From the NCBI GenBank assembly GCA_963969345.1, contig OZ017768.1, forward strand, positions 9,712,193 through 9,776,192: a stretch of DNA of 64,000 nt. Reading direction: 5' to 3'. Of the stretch, positions 10,127 through 23,055 are shown in pieces. Source of the stretch: Turbatrix aceti. Lineage: Eukaryota; Nematoda; Chromadorea; Rhabditida; Panagrolaimidae. The position numbers and the translations under genes are program-made. The notes beneath the pieces are model-generated. The model did no database searches and was not told the origin of the DNA. It was given only the letters and a program-made list of their open reading frames with translations. Numbering within the stretch: the first letter of the stretch is position 1; each line of letters begins with the position of its first letter.

Positions 10127-11183
10127 TAAAGTTATTTGTTCTGTTACCTTTTATTTCGTCGATAGATGCATTCTTTGGTTCGTACTTTTTTTCTTGACAA
10201 AATGCACGCAGATTGCGTGGTAATGAACTAAGTAACACAAGACAAAGTACAGGCATTTTTTGAAATACCGACGTATTTGCTGCTCCCATTAGAAAAAATG
10301 CGTTACCCCCCTGGAAACCAATTTCACGTTTACTATAATTTTTCATTGTTGCAAAGAAATACAATTTTTGTAGTGAGACAATACAAAAACAATAACAATT
10401 GAAATAATGTAAACAACAAGGAATACTACGTCTAATACTTCTTGCAGACATTGCAGGTACAGGTTACATGTAAAAAAAGTGCAAATCCAACTTAAAGAAA
10501 GGAAAAAACATTTCCCTGCACTAATTACATAAATATATGTACTTGCATAATATTTTAATTAATAAAGCAATGAATTAATTTGTTCAGTATTGAGTACCAA
10601 ATACAAACGTCACAATCAGAAAAGTTCCACTCTCTCCAAAACATCCGCAAAAATAGATTTTTTGTATTTTTTTTTCAGACAAATCAGTCACGCATTATTT
10701 ACCTCCCTGTGAGGTCTGTGTTTCAGATAAACCAGCAATCGTGCTTTTTTTCTTTTAAAAACGTTTGTATTATTATAATGTAGCCTATGTTAGTGTAAAA
10801 AATTAATTTATTGCGTTTGAATTTTTTGAATTTTTTGCTTCAAAAACGTAAACTTTTCTCGTAGTAGATACTGTAATAGTATATGCTCATTATCGAAAAG
10901 TGCATTGAATATTATAAATACATAATAATTTTTTTCTTAAAAAAGGCGTTTCTATTTTACACGTCAGAATAATAAAAAAACCAATCTGAAAAAAATGTTG
11001 TGCCAACATCGCGACGCATCGCAGTCCCAAGCGATTTAAGATATAATATTTATACAGATAAACATGTTGTAAATTAAAAATAATTAGGATGTGTTGTCTG
11101 CGACTAAAACAAATGTAAACACCTGTATTCAGCTGTGCGTGCATTTTCAGTTTCTGTCAGGGTACTTTTAAATATTTCCCAAT
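10127..11183. other. Intergenic region upstream of SR3
   Basis: AT-rich. It contains the shared GTCACGC motif near 10687 and a possible spliced-leader acceptor ending at 11150, 33 nt before the SR3 start. No other feature is seen. Confidence 0.5.
10685..10702 (+). promoter_or_regulatory. GTCACG-type upstream motif (SR3)
   Basis: The core GTCACGCATTATTTACC recurs almost unchanged upstream of SR8 (GTCACGAATTATTTACC). Shorter GTCACG[A/C]A versions lie upstream of several other receptors. Its role as a binding site is inferred from recurrence only. Confidence 0.4.
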
Positions 11184-12585
11184 ATGCCGATCAACATATT
11201 TGACTACGGAAACATACAATTTATCGTCGCAATCATTATTACAATACCAACTGTCTTACTATACAGTGCCATTGTTTGGACCATTTTCAAGCACCGTAAA
11301 AACGCAGTACTGGGAACTTTCTACTTTCAGGCATTTGCCGTTCTCTCGATCAATAACATTGTCGCCAGCTTGGCTTTCCTTTTTTCGGGATACTCATTTA
11401 GCTCGTCGATTGGAGCTATTTTTCTGGCACTACTGCCAGAACGGCACTTTCTTTTGAGCCTAACGTTTTATATAACATTTTTTACGATTTTCTACAGTAT
11501 CATTCTGTCGTCGTTTCTTACATTAAATCGTCTAACCGCAGTTATTTTTCAACTCCGAAAGCACGTAAACTGGGAAACCATCAAGTATATTGTAATAGTA
11601 ACCAGTGCAGCTATTGCCGGATTGCTGGCATCCAATATTTGGTTTTCGGACTATGTCGTAATCCCAAACCCCTACGCTCCAGGTCTTTACTCATTTTTAC
11701 CGATGAAAGAAACTTTTGTTGGAGGCATGTTTAGAATCCAAGTTTTAATGGTTTTTGGAGTTATATTCCTGGAATTGTTATCCAATTCTGTGTCAATAAC
11801 ATACCTTTACCGGCATCGTAAAAGTACAAATGCAACCAAAATTCGCTCAGGTGATCGTGATCTACTGATATGTACTGCAATTATTTTTGGATGCAGGCTA
11901 ATTAATTTTACCGGACAGGTAGTTTTTTCAATAATTTAAAAATTATTGAAAAAAACATGTGATTTTTTTGTTTGATGACGGCACAAAATGCTTTCGTCAG
12001 CGTACAATTTTTTCACGCATGGTGCAGAATGAACCTTTTTTTTAAATATTTTTTGGCATTCACGAAGGAACGAAATCGGAGGTGGAACTTGGTCGGTCTT
12101 ATTGGGCCCTCCGCAAAAACAAGAGTAAAATCACATGCAATACCCAATTCAAAAAACGTTCAATTGTAGTCTTAAAATGAACCAAAATAATTACGGCAGC
12201 GACTTTTTTATATGTCAAAAAAAAAGATAAAAAAACGTAAAAAACTAAAAAAAAATTACATTTTGCAGATACTTTTTCTCCTTCCTGCAGAACTTGAAAC
12301 TACCGAAATTGCTTTTAAATTTGCCATCAACGGATCAATGCTTGATGTCGTTGTTCCTGCGTGGATTCTATTTTTTTGCAGTAAGCAACTTCGATATGCT
12401 TTGGTAAGTAAAAATTTGTTCACTCTGTCAGAATTTAAAAATGGGTATTTTAGACTCGAGGTTTCAATCCATCGTTTACTTCAACTGCTCCCCCTCCGAC
12501 ATTTCAAGTCAGAAGCGTAAGCATCAGTGGACTGTACCCTAACTCACCTGACGTCAATCGGTATCATGTTCCTCTGAAGCGCTGA
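11184..12585 (+). CDS. SR3: block I Srg-superfamily 7TM chemoreceptor
   Basis: Exons 11184-11918, 12269-12403 and 12454-12585 give 333 residues. Reference topology for block I: N-terminus with FDYGN (residues 6-10), TM1 about 11-34, LGTFYFQAF loop, TM2 about 43-70, LLPERHFLLSL, TM3 about 88-113, LNRLTAVIF at 114-122, TM4 about 132-153 followed by NIWFSDY, TM5 about 182-207, GDRDLLICT before TM6, then TM7 in exon 2 (NGSMLDVVVPAWILFFCSK). The tail contains FQVRSVSISG. The 350-nt first intron is long for the family. A TTTTCAG ends at 11150, which suits trans-splicing. No signal peptide is seen, as is usual for these receptors. Confidence 0.92.
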
Positions 12586-14011
12586 TGCACGAGTTTCATG
12601 CACCAGCAAATATTATAAATATGTATTTACTCCACCTTGTGCTCAAGTCATGGACCACGCGAATGATAACACAGTTTTGCGATACAAATTAATTGCTTTT
12701 GGAATTCTTTGTTATCTGCGATCTTTTTATAAATACAAAATGAAAATTAATCTTAACAAAGCTACTGAAATGTAATTTCATACTTATATGTTCAGAGGGT
12801 CCATTGTTGTACAAAATACAAATTTTGATTAAAACTGCGACCACACAAAGTTAGGAAAACAAAAACAACTAAAAAGACAATAAACAATAACTACAATTTT
12901 TTGTCTGTACGTGATGTGAGAAAGTTAAAAGCGCACCGTATATTGTATGTAATCTTATAAAAAACGTATAGTTACTAACGTTAAATTAGGCGTTTTTTTA
13001 ATTATAAAAATTAAATACATTCTTCTTCGCTTAACCGTAACATTTAAAAAATATTATAACTAATAAACAGTTTTTATTTTTGTGCTAGTAGAACGAAACC
13101 AAACCTAAAATGTACATAGTACCAAAGTCGATCACTTTTTTTTGTTTGACGTTGGGAACTGGTTGATTTTATTTACTCTGATTTTTTTGTAACGGGGTAA
13201 CACTAAAGATAAGATTTGAAATAACGTATCATAATGTTTCATCTTTGGTGCATTTAAACGTAAATGATAACTATATAAATAATTAGTTCCGCTTTTTCCG
13301 GAACATTCGCATAAGTTTTTTTCTGTACTTTTTTCAGACATTTTGGTCACGCAAGTTTTGGCAGTATAAAACTAAATAAATTGGTTTTCTCACATTTATT
13401 AAGCGTACGATTTTTTGTCGCAAATAATACTAAAAAAATCACGCACGTTTATTTCTACTTTAACCACTTTTTTTCAATCAGCAAACTTTTTTGTTTGCTT
13501 TGATCTTCCTTATGATCAATAAATCGGTGGCATGTTTATTATTTTTTGACTCCGTAATATTTTTTTAACATTTGATAACAAAAATAATTCGATACTCATA
13601 ATTGTCTCTTTAATTTTGTAATGAGTAATTATGCACGAGTAAGAGTAATAAAGTAAAGTAAAGTAAAACAAAAATAATATTTTATTATAAAAGTCTGACT
13701 GCAGTGTTTTGTGTTAAACATACTGTAGTTTGTGTTCATTATCTAAAAGTGCTTTATTTTACACTTGTTTTATACTTTTTCAACGAAAAAAAAACAATCA
13801 CAGGAAATGTTTTGCCGTCTAAGCAGCCCCCAGTGATTTGAAAAATATGTATACGATTTATTCAGATAAACATGCAACTTGAATATGATGCGTTGTCTGC
13901 AATTGAAACAACTGTAAACACCCGTGTTTAGTTGTAAGTGCATTTTCAGCTATCAATAATACCGGTCAAACTTCTTAGCGTTCACACAAGTGATTTCGCT
14001 GATAAGTTAAC
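12586..14011. other. Intergenic region upstream of SR4
   Basis: AT-rich spacer with TAAAG-type short repeats near 13650. It has a GTCACGC motif near 13346 and a candidate spliced-leader acceptor (CATTTTCAG) ending at 13949. No gene is seen. Confidence 0.5.
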
Positions 14012-15500
14012 ATGCCAATTAATGTATTTGACTATGGAAATGTTTTCTTTATCCTTGCAATAATTATAACCATACCAACTATTTTACTGTATATTGTCAT
14101 TATTTGGACTATTTTTACTCACCGTAAGAACGCAGTCTTAGGAACTTTTTATTTCCAAGCTTTTGCCGTTCTCTCGATCAACAACATTGCTGCTTGCTTG
14201 GTTCTACTGTTTTCTGGATACTCTTTTGGTTCTACTATTGGAGCCATATTTTTGTCACTGCTTCCGGAACGTCACTTTTTTCTCAGCCTAGCATTTTATA
14301 CTACATTTTTTACGATTTTCCACAGTATTCTTTTATCGTCTTTTCTCACATTAAATAGACTTACCGCCGTTATTTTTCAACTTCGGAGACATGTAAATTG
14401 GGAAACCATCAAATACCCCGTAATTGCATCCTGCGCATTTGTCGCCGGATTGCTGGCATCCAATATTTGGTTCTCTGATTATGTCGTAATTCCAAACCCT
14501 TATATTCCGGGACTTTACTCATTTTTACCGATGAAGGAGACCTTTATTGGAGGCATGTTCAGAATACAAGTGTTTCTAATATTTGGAGTAATATTCCTGG
14601 AGTTGTTATCCAATTCGTTATCCGTTGCGTATCTTTTCCGGCATCGCAGAGGTACAAATGCTGTACGAGTACATTCTGGTGATCGTGATTTATTGATTTG
14701 TACCATAATCATTTTTGGATGCAGACTGATTAATTTTACGGGACAGGTAATTTTTTATTTTTTAAAAAAATACTGTAGATCAAAGGGATATTAGTAGATC
14801 TAAAAAAACGTGTTCAGAATCCAAAATACTGTCATTAATTTGTAGAATTACAAACTGATTAGTGCAATGTGTTGCTGAATTGAATACTTCATTGTTCAGC
14901 TTAGGGACTTGAAAAAATACAAATTATTGTTTCCTCGTTTTTTGTCCGATAACGACAAAAAATAGGAACTAAAAAACTAATAGACCTTATTGGGCCCTAC
15001 AAAAAATAAAAGAAACGTGCACATAAAGACAATTGAAAAATACTACAAATCGATCTAATTCGTCAACTTTGATCGCGTTAAACTACATAGTACATACATA
15101 TGCATTTTTTCAATTCTTTTAATTTTTTATTCGAATATTGCAGGTATTTTTTCTTCTTCCCGCAGAATTTCATACTACTGAAATCGGTTTTAAATTATCT
15201 GTCAATGGGTCAATGCTTGACGTCATTGTTCCAGCATGGATTTTATTTCTTTGCAGTAAACAACTTCGATTTGCTCTGGTAAGTCAACTTTTTGTTTAAA
15301 CTTTGCAATTTTGTCTTCAATAAGAATTCGTAAACCACCAACAAATATTATGTTTTTAGACTCGAGGTTTTAACCCAACATTTACGTCAACAGCTCCCGC
15401 TCCGACAATTCAAGTTAAAAGCATCAGCGGTGGCATTACTAAAAACTGTGATACAACTCATCCGACGCTAATCGGTATTTCGTACTACCATCACGTGTAA
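14012..15500 (+). CDS. SR4: block I Srg-superfamily 7TM chemoreceptor
   Basis: Exons 14012-14746, 15144-15278 and 15360-15500 give 336 residues. It is very close to SR3 through exon 1 (FDYGN, GTFYFQAF, LPERHFFLSL, LNRLTAVIF, NIWFSDYVV, FIGGMFRIQV), so the two are recent duplicates. The loop before TM6 reads VHSGDRDLLICT. Exon 2 encodes NGSMLDVIVPAWILFLCSK. The tail starts TRGFNP, carries IQVKSISGG and extends further than in most paralogues. The 397-nt first intron holds no recognised element. Confidence 0.92.
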
Positions 15501-16234
15501 ACTCACACGCTTATAGTATTATGAATTTTTTTGTTTTACGCATATTTTTTTGTTTCAATTGATGTCTCCAAATAATTACATAAATACAAGCAACTTAAAA
15601 AAACACGCGAATATACTTGAAAACAGCAACGTAATGTCGTACAAAATTTCGTAGCACGCGAAAATAGAAACGTATACGGTATATTTTATCGTGAAAAGCC
15701 TTCTTTGACGCACGTAAAAAATTGCGCACAAAAAATACAAAACTTCGTACAAAAAAATGGCAATTAACTAACAAAAGGTAATAAAGTAAAATAGGGTTAC
15801 AAAAAAGACAAAAACGATAAACAAAAAAAACAAAAAAAGCAGTTTTTCAAGACTGAAAGCTTTGGGTACTCGAACTGAAACATAATTTTGTTTGACCATT
15901 TAGCGTTTTTTATTCAGGAATCCAGGAACGGAGATCTATGCTTTTGCCATTATGCTTTTTATTTTTTTACAATCTAATTAATTTTTTTAATATCATTTAT
16001 TCCAGGTCTGAAAAATACAATCGCGAACGCCGACGGTACATAGTTGGCACGCAATTCACACGTTTTTCATACATTATTAGTTCCTTTTGTTCACGTGAAA
16101 GGCAATAGAAATTTAATCACGCGGTTGAATTACGTATTCTTCGCAGAAAAAAAGAAAAAATATTGTCTTCCAAGTTTTTTGTTTCTTACTGTGTGTGAAA
16201 ATTTTTCTCATAAAAAAATATTTCACTTTACAAG
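15501..16234. other. Intergenic region upstream of SR5
   Basis: AT-rich, with runs of A and poor low-complexity ORFs. A TCACGCGG sequence near 16117 is a weak version of the upstream motif. No element or RNA gene is recognised. Confidence 0.5.
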
Positions 16235-17657
16235 ATGCCAGTCAACGTTTTCGACTACGGAAATGTGCTACTCATCTTTGCAATCATTGTTATCATTCCG
16301 ACAATTCTGCTATATTCTGCCATCATTTGGACCATTATTTCTCACCGTAAAAATAAAGTGCTTGGAAATTTTTACTTCCAAGCTTTTGCCGTACTATCAA
16401 TCAACAACATCATTGCCAACCTGAGTTTCCTTTTTGCTGGGTACTTTTTTGGATCAACGATTGGTGCCCTTTTTTTGGCACTACTTCCGTCACGTCACTT
16501 CTTCTTAAGCCTAACCTTTTACGTCACTTTTTTTACGCTATACCACAGTATTATTCTGTCTGCCGTTTTGACAGTAAACCGGCTAACGGCAATTGTTTTT
16601 AAACTCCGAAAGCACATTCATTGGGAATCTATCAAATATTCAGTACTGATAATCAGTGCCGCAATTGCCGGAGTGCTGGCATCAAACGTTTGGTTTTCGG
16701 GTTTCCAAATAATCCAAAATCCTTATATGCCAGATCGTTATGCATTTTATCCCACAAAGAAGAATTTTGTCGGAGGCATGTCCCGTATTCAAATGATTCT
16801 GGATTTTATAATTATATTTTTGGAGTTAATATCCAACGCCACATCCGTGGCATACATTTACCGGCATCGAAAAAGTACAAATGCTAATAGGCTTCGTTTG
16901 GTTGATCGTGACCTCTTGATTTGTACCGTAATTATTTTTGCATGTCGTCTGTTGGATTTTACCGGAGAGGTAATTTTTTATTTTGTAATAATGTACAGCT
17001 TTAAAAATGTGTTATATTTTGCGTTCTTATTTAGCAAATGCACAAAAAACAAAACAGAAAATTTCTAACATGAGTTGTAAACAAGAAATACACAACATAG
17101 TAAATTTGACCGTTAGATTTTCTTCAAAGCCCCCCAATTCTTGACGCTGATTCAAAATTGATTATTCGACTCTTGAGCCGATTCGGGGGTCGGAGTATAG
17201 CTCGAACACTGCTTCAAAATCCGAAAAAAAATTTGAATCTGGTTGCGTGATAGAAACGCCAATAAATGTAGAGAGCGTGTCAAAAAATGCTTGGAAATAT
17301 TTAGAAAACGTTTTGAAAAATTGTATAATATTTTTTTAGGTTATTTTACGTCTCCCCGACGAATTAAATGCCAATGAAATTGGTTTCAAACTTACCATCA
17401 ACGGAACAATGCTTAACGTCATTGTTCCACCATGGATTTTATTTTTTTGCAGTAAACAGCTTCGATACACTTTGGTAAGTCGAAACACACTTTTTCAAAC
17501 AATAATAAAATATGTATTTTAGACACAAGGATTAAACCCGTCGGTCACTCCTGCACAAAATATTCGCATAAAAAGCAACAGTAATAGCGATCGAACGGGA
17601 AGCCGACAAAATCATGATAGTAACGCCAACAGCACCGTTAAACGTGATTTAACATAA
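16235..17657 (+). CDS. SR5: block I Srg-superfamily 7TM chemoreceptor
   Basis: Exons 16235-16969, 17340-17474 and 17523-17657 give 334 residues. Family landmarks are present: FDYGN, LGNFYFQAF, VNRLTAIVF, NVWFSGF, VDRDLLICT, and TM7 NGTMLNVIVPPWILFFCSK. It departs from its neighbours at positions constant elsewhere: LPSRHFF instead of LPERHF, and TGE instead of TGQ at the end of exon 1. The tail is longer and Asn/Ser-rich after IRIKSNSNS. It looks intact but faster evolving. Intron 1 is 370 nt. Confidence 0.9.
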
Positions 17658-18397
17658 ATTACAAGCATCACATTTTTAATTTAAGTACAATTTGTTTTAG
17701 GCGGAGTATTTATAAATATTTATATGTATGTCACTTTATTTTTTTAATTTAATATTTTGTACCAACGTGACTGGTGGTAAATGTTCGCCACAGTGAATTT
17801 CAAAAAACAGAACTAGACATTTTTTATTGAGTCCACCAAAAAACGAACAAAGAAAATAAAATTTCTGGAATCATGCAAGACTATGAAAGGTTATAAATAT
17901 TTGTTAGCCCCCGGATTTTTGTTCAGAACTTTTTAAGTTCAGTAAAAATTATGGGATATTTGTATCAAAGCAGTTCGGTGTCTTGTTCGGTTTGAGATTT
18001 TTCAGAAATTTTGATAAACGCAGATGTCAATGTCTCTAGGTATCAGGACGTGGGCGATCTCGTGCCACTTTTTTTTTTTGCATTCTTTCGTTTCACCGTC
18101 TTCTCGTTGACGTTTGTTCACCAGTTACGTGGTCGTCCAAGCAGTGGGGTCTTTGTCACTATCCAGAATGTCGCTTGGCTTAAATGTGCCGTTGTTCGAT
18201 ATACATATGTAAATATAAAAAAATAAATAATGCAATTTTTTTCAATTTCATGTGTTGTTATGTATCACTTGTTTCTGTTAAATTTTTTTTTTGATTTTCA
18301 TTCTGCATCAGAAACTGATTGTCATGTATATGTATGTATAATAAAATATTCAACTTTTTAGCCATCAAATCAACCTTCAACGCTTGGTTTAAAAAAG
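17658..18397. other. Intergenic region upstream of SR6
   Basis: AT-rich. It has a possible spliced-leader acceptor (CTTTTTAG) ending at 18361 and only a reverse-orientation GTCACG near 17768. The short ORF at 18011-18226 has no recognisable motif. Confidence 0.5.
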
Positions 18398-19573
18398 ATG
18401 CCGATTGACATTTTTGACTACGGAAATGTACTTTTCATCCTTGCCATTATTATTACAGTACCGACTGTTATACTGTATAGCGCTATCATTTGGACTATTT
18501 TTATCAACCGTAAGAACGCAGTTTTGGGAACTTTTTACTTCCAAGCATTTTCCATTCTCTCGATCAACAATATTGTCGCTAGCCTGACGTTTATATTTGC
18601 TGGGTATACATTTGGCTCAACCATTGGTGCCAAGTTCTTGGCACTACTGCCAGAACGCCACTTTCTTTTGAGCCTAACCTTTTTTATTACATTTTTTACG
18701 CTGTTCAACAATTTTATTCTTTCCGCTTTTTTAACTCTGAATCGTCTGACAGCAGTTATTTTTGAACTCCGAAAGCATGTCAATTGGGAAATCTTAAAAT
18801 ACCCCATGATAATTATCGGTGCGGTAATATCCGGATTGGTGGCATCCAGTGTTTGGTTTTTAGAATTTGCAGTAATTATTAACCCTATTAATCCCGCAGT
18901 GTACGGATATTTTCCAACAAAAAAAATAGTTTTTATTGACAGCATGTACAGTATCCAAGTAATTCTGGTGTCTTTCGTCATCTTCCTGGAGCTGTTATCC
19001 AATTCCGTGTCCATTGCATATCTTTTCCGGCATCGCAGAAGTACACATGCAGTCCGAGTACGCTCAGGAGACCGTGATCTATTGATTTGTACCGTAATTA
19101 TATTTGGATGCAGACTGATTAATTTTACCGGACAGGTAACTGACTCGACAAACTACAGTTTTTTTGTACCCTGTACTTTGTTTTAAATATAAAATAATAT
19201 CACACTAAAAAATAGTGCTTTTTAAAAACAAAAAGTTCTCGAAGCTGGTTTGCGTGAACTTTCCATACAAATGTCTCATGGAAGTTTAAAATTGTATTTT
19301 ACAGATCCTTTTACTACTTCCTCCGCAATTTAATATCAATGACATGGGTTTTAAATTTTCCGTCAATGGATCGATGCTTGATGCCATTGTTCCTGCTTGG
19401 ATTCTATTTTTTTGTAGCAAACAGCTACGCTATGCATTAGTAAGTATCATAAAAAAATAATATAAATAGACACGGTAAATTAATTTTAGATTCGTAGATT
19501 CAATCCGGCAATTACGTCAACAGCTCCAGGTTCGCAGCTTCACGTAAAAACCGTTAGCAATCATGTACAATAA
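18398..19573 (+). CDS. SR6: block I Srg-superfamily 7TM chemoreceptor
   Basis: Exons 18398-19135, 19305-19439 and 19490-19573 give 318 residues. It has FDYGN, LGTFYFQAF, LPERHFLLSLTF, LNRLTAVIF, RSGDRDLLICT, GCRLINFTGQ at the exon 1 end, and NGSMLDAIVPAWILFFCSK in TM7. The extracellular loop before TM5 differs: the conserved GGM is replaced by IDSM, and ETF by KIVF. The short tail ends LHVKTVSNHVQ. Otherwise intact. Confidence 0.91.
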
Positions 19574-19945
19574 TGTATTGTCAAATTGTAAATGTAAATG
19601 TGTACAAAATGATGAATTTTTCATGTTTTGCAAAGAAATAAATTAAGCACAAACTCCGCAGTAACATTTGTCAAAAAATCAAAACACATAATTATAACAG
19701 TATTAAAAACAATTTAAATTTATTACGCAATTTGATTCTGTAGCTCAAAGATCATGTGCGCTCACGTCAGAATGCTCATCTGTCAGTATCCCCGAAATCA
19801 GCTCTCTCTCGTACATGCAACGTAATAGTAAATTAATTTTTTTGTACTTTATTTCTGTCACGAAATGTTTGGTTCGTGGGTTTCAGGTTCTGCATAAGAC
19901 ATCTACATATATGCCAATTAATTTATTAATGCTATACAGATCTAT
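19574..19945. other. Intergenic region upstream of SR7 (left of the LINE)
   Basis: AT-rich spacer. It carries a GTCACGAA motif near 19857, which would have been about 180 bases from the SR7 start before the LINE inserted. Confidence 0.45.
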
Positions 19946-20588
19946 CATTCTTGCACGCCTAGCGGACGGTCGGATTTATTCCGCCTCTCCTGTCCGCGAC
20001 AGCAGCTTGCGCTCGCGATCGCATTCGGGAGCAGCGCAAGTGTGAGAATTGAAAGCGCCGTTTGACACCCGGGCTGGCCACCCTGTCAAACGTAGGCTAA
20101 AAAAAATGTCCAGATTCCGGCTCAGCGTCGCTACCATCAACGCACGCTCACTGCTGACGGATTTTGAAGAGGCCATTCGCAAAACGCTGACGACGTTGTT
20201 CTTTTCTCCCACACTGGCGAAGAACTTCAGGAAATGCTGTCGGATATGGCCATCATCTGCAAGGACGTCGGACTGGAAGTCAACGTCAAGAAGACGCAGT
20301 GGATGGTACAGAAATGGCGGGATCAGAGACCTATCTCCTCCGGACTTCTCCTCAAGGACATCGAGGACGATTTCGAGCTCTCCCTCCACTTTACGCTGGG
20401 TCGATTCGCTCAACTCGGTGTTCAACAAGACGAAAACCAGACCACAGCAACGATGGGAAGAAGAAATCGCGACCAAAACGAATCGAGACATTTACACCTA
20501 CGTGGACATCATTTGTGCCTCCTAACATCTGGTCTAATGATAACTAACCACTGAGTAATGGTGAAATAAATAAATAAATAAATAAATA
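19946..20588 (+). mobile_element. Internally deleted RTE-type LINE with target duplications
   Basis: The insert is bounded by a repeated CAGATCTAT (19937-19945 and 20589-20597). It has a GC-rich 5' leader, the start of an endonuclease-type ORF (MSRFRLSVATINARSLLTD, from about 20106), an abrupt junction near 20190, and then the distal reverse-transcriptase segment in another frame (ADDVVLF, then GLEVNVKKTQWM). It ends in a TAAA-repeat tail. Retention of both ends plus clean duplications means it moved as a deleted, non-autonomous copy. RTE-clade assignment rests on the motif style and tail. Confidence 0.75.
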
Positions 20589-21770
20589 CAGATCTATTTT
20601 TGTTTTCTAACACATAATCACGTAACACAATTCCCGGTCAGGCTAGTGAATTGTTACTGTTGTTTTACGGCCAAAAAAGATGAGAATTAACATTGTTGAC
20701 TATGGAAATATACTATTTATTCTTGCCATAATATTTACGGTACCGACTGTCATATTATATAGTGCCATCATTTGGACAATCTTTAATCACCGTAAGAACG
20801 CAGTTTTGGGAACTTTTTACTTCCAGGCATTTGCTGTGCTCTCGATCAACAACATTGTCGCCAGCTTGGTATTTCTCTTTTCTGCGTTTTCGTTTAGCTC
20901 AACCATTGGGACCATCTTTCTAGCACTACTTCCTGAACGTCATTTCCTTATCAGCCTAGCTTTTTTTACAACTTTTTTTACAATTTTTAATGCTATCATT
21001 CTGTCAAGCTTTTTGACTCTGAATCGTCTCACAGCAGTTATTTATCAACTTCGAAAACGGATCAACTGGGAAACTATCAAGATCCCAGTAATTATTACCA
21101 GTGTGGTAGTTGCTGGATTACTGGCATCCAACGTTTGGTTTTCAGACTTCGTAGTGTTGATCAATCCATATAATCCAGAACTTTACGCGTATTTTCCCAC
21201 AAAAGAAACTTTTATTGGGGGCATGTACAATATTGAAGTTATTCTCGTATTTTGGATCACATTTTTGGAGTTGTTATCCAACTCCATGTCAATAGCGTAT
21301 CTTTACCGGCATCGCAAAAGCACAAATACTGTTCGAGTACACTCCGGTGATCGCGATTTGCTGATATAAGACGAGGACAATAAAAAATTTTTTTGTCATG
21401 CTATTTTTTTGCCTTTTTTTTAGAATTTACTTCTTGAAGAAGTAAACTGACTGTAAAAACCAAATTTCTTCAAATAGGAAATAAAACACCCCATGTTTTT
21501 TCATTTTTCATCATTTTTACAAAATGACGTCTCAACAGTTGTCTTGGACGCAAAAAGATGCACAATCGCAGTTTTTGATATCAGTCGATTTTGCAGACGT
21601 AAACTTAGTGATTTTGCAATAAAATAGAACAACGTTTTTGAATTGGAAGTAAGTGTAGTGATTTTTATGAATGTGTTGCCATGCTGAGTATCTCTTGCTT
21701 TTTTTACAATTTATTTCTATATAAGTATCGGTCAAACGTATTTTTCACAAAAACAAAACAAAGATGTGCA

Positions 21771-22015
21771 CGCTATCCACTACGAAGTGAGTAGCTTCTG
21801 CGCGCAAAAGAGAGGGAGACGCTATCCACTACGAAGTGAGTAGCTTCTGTGCGCAAAAGAAAGGGAGACGCTATCCACTACGAAGTGAGTAGCTTCTGCG
21901 CGCAAAAGAAAGGGAGACGCTATCCACTACGAAGTGGGTAGCTTCTGCGCGCAAAAGAGAGGGAGACGCTATCCACTACGAAGTGGGTAGCTTCTGCGCG
22001 CATAAAAGAGAGAAA
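21771..22015 (+). repeat. 49-bp tandem repeat array, left arm (5 units)
   Basis: Units start at 21771, 21820, 21869, 21918 and 21967. Each contains an imperfect palindrome (GCTATCCACT...AGTGAGTAGC) followed by CGCGCAAAAGAGAGGGAGA. It is mirrored by the right arm array. Confidence 0.9.
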
Positions 22016-22711
22016 AGAGAGAGCGCGCAGATGGGTGGTTCTTCGTTGATAGATTCTGATGGATTCTGGTCGTCGCTGTGCCGCGATGAATTTTCCGGTG
22101 GCATTTCATAGACACTGCAAAAGCATCTTCGTAAAACCACAATTCAGAAATGGTGCGCTCAAAACAATTCTTACCGTGAGTGATAACGGGTCACCTGTGC
22201 AAGCATCAGCTGGTATCACTGCTGGCACTGGCCGTGGAAATCATTGAGGCGATGAGAACAGAGAAAACGGCAACGGAAATCGATGCAAAAACGTTGACAA
22301 TCGATTGAGGAACGATCGCGTTCCGTTTTTTGAACGTCAGAACAACACGTTCAAACAGCGCGTGCGCACATTTTCTTTAACAGATCGCGAACGTTCCTCA
22401 CTTTGCTATTTGTGAACAATGGATTGTCAACGTTTTTGCATCGATTTCCGTTGCCGTTTCTCTGTTCTCATCACCTCAATGATTTCCACGGTCAGTGCCA
22501 TAAGCAGTGATACCAGCTGATGCTTGCACAGGTGACCCATTATCACTCACGGTAAGAATTGTTTTGAGCGCACCATTTCTGAATTGTGGTTTTACGAAGA
22601 TGCTTTTGCAGTGTCTATGAAATGCCACCGGAAAATTCATCGCGGCACAGCGACGACCAGAATCCATCAGAATCTATCAACGAAGAACCACCCATCTGCG
22701 CGCTCTCTCTT

Positions 22712-23055
22712 TTCTCTCTTTTATGCGCGCAGAAGCTACCCACTTCGTAGTGGATAGCGTCTCCCTCTCTTTTGCGCGCAGAAGCTACCCACTTCGTAGT
22801 GGATAGCGTCTCCCTCTCTTTTGCGCGCAGAAGCTACCCACTTCGTAGTGGATAGCGTCTCCCTCTCTTTTGCGCGCAGAAGCTACCCACTTCGTAGTGG
22901 ATAGCGTCTCCCTCTCTTTTGCGCGCAGAAGCTACCCACTTCGTAGTGGATAGCGTCTCCCTCTCTTTTGCGCGCAGAAGCTACCCACTTCGTAGTGGAT
23001 AGCGTCTCCCTCTCTTTTGCGCGCAGAAGCTACTCACTTCGTAGTGGATAGCGTC
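22712..23055 (-). repeat. 49-bp tandem repeat array, right arm (7 units)
   Basis: Reverse complement of the left-arm unit, seven copies. The copy number differs between arms (5 against 7), so the arrays have expanded or contracted independently. Confidence 0.88.

Noticed and set aside
22059..22667. Two similar 62-63 residue ORFs on opposite strands
   Set aside because: They are the same sequence in the two inverted arms of the foldback element, with no motif or codon signal of a gene.
21771..23055. Regular 49-bp repeats resembling a CRISPR array
   Set aside because: The units are directly tandem with no spacers, lie in inverted arms of a transposon and the genome is eukaryotic.
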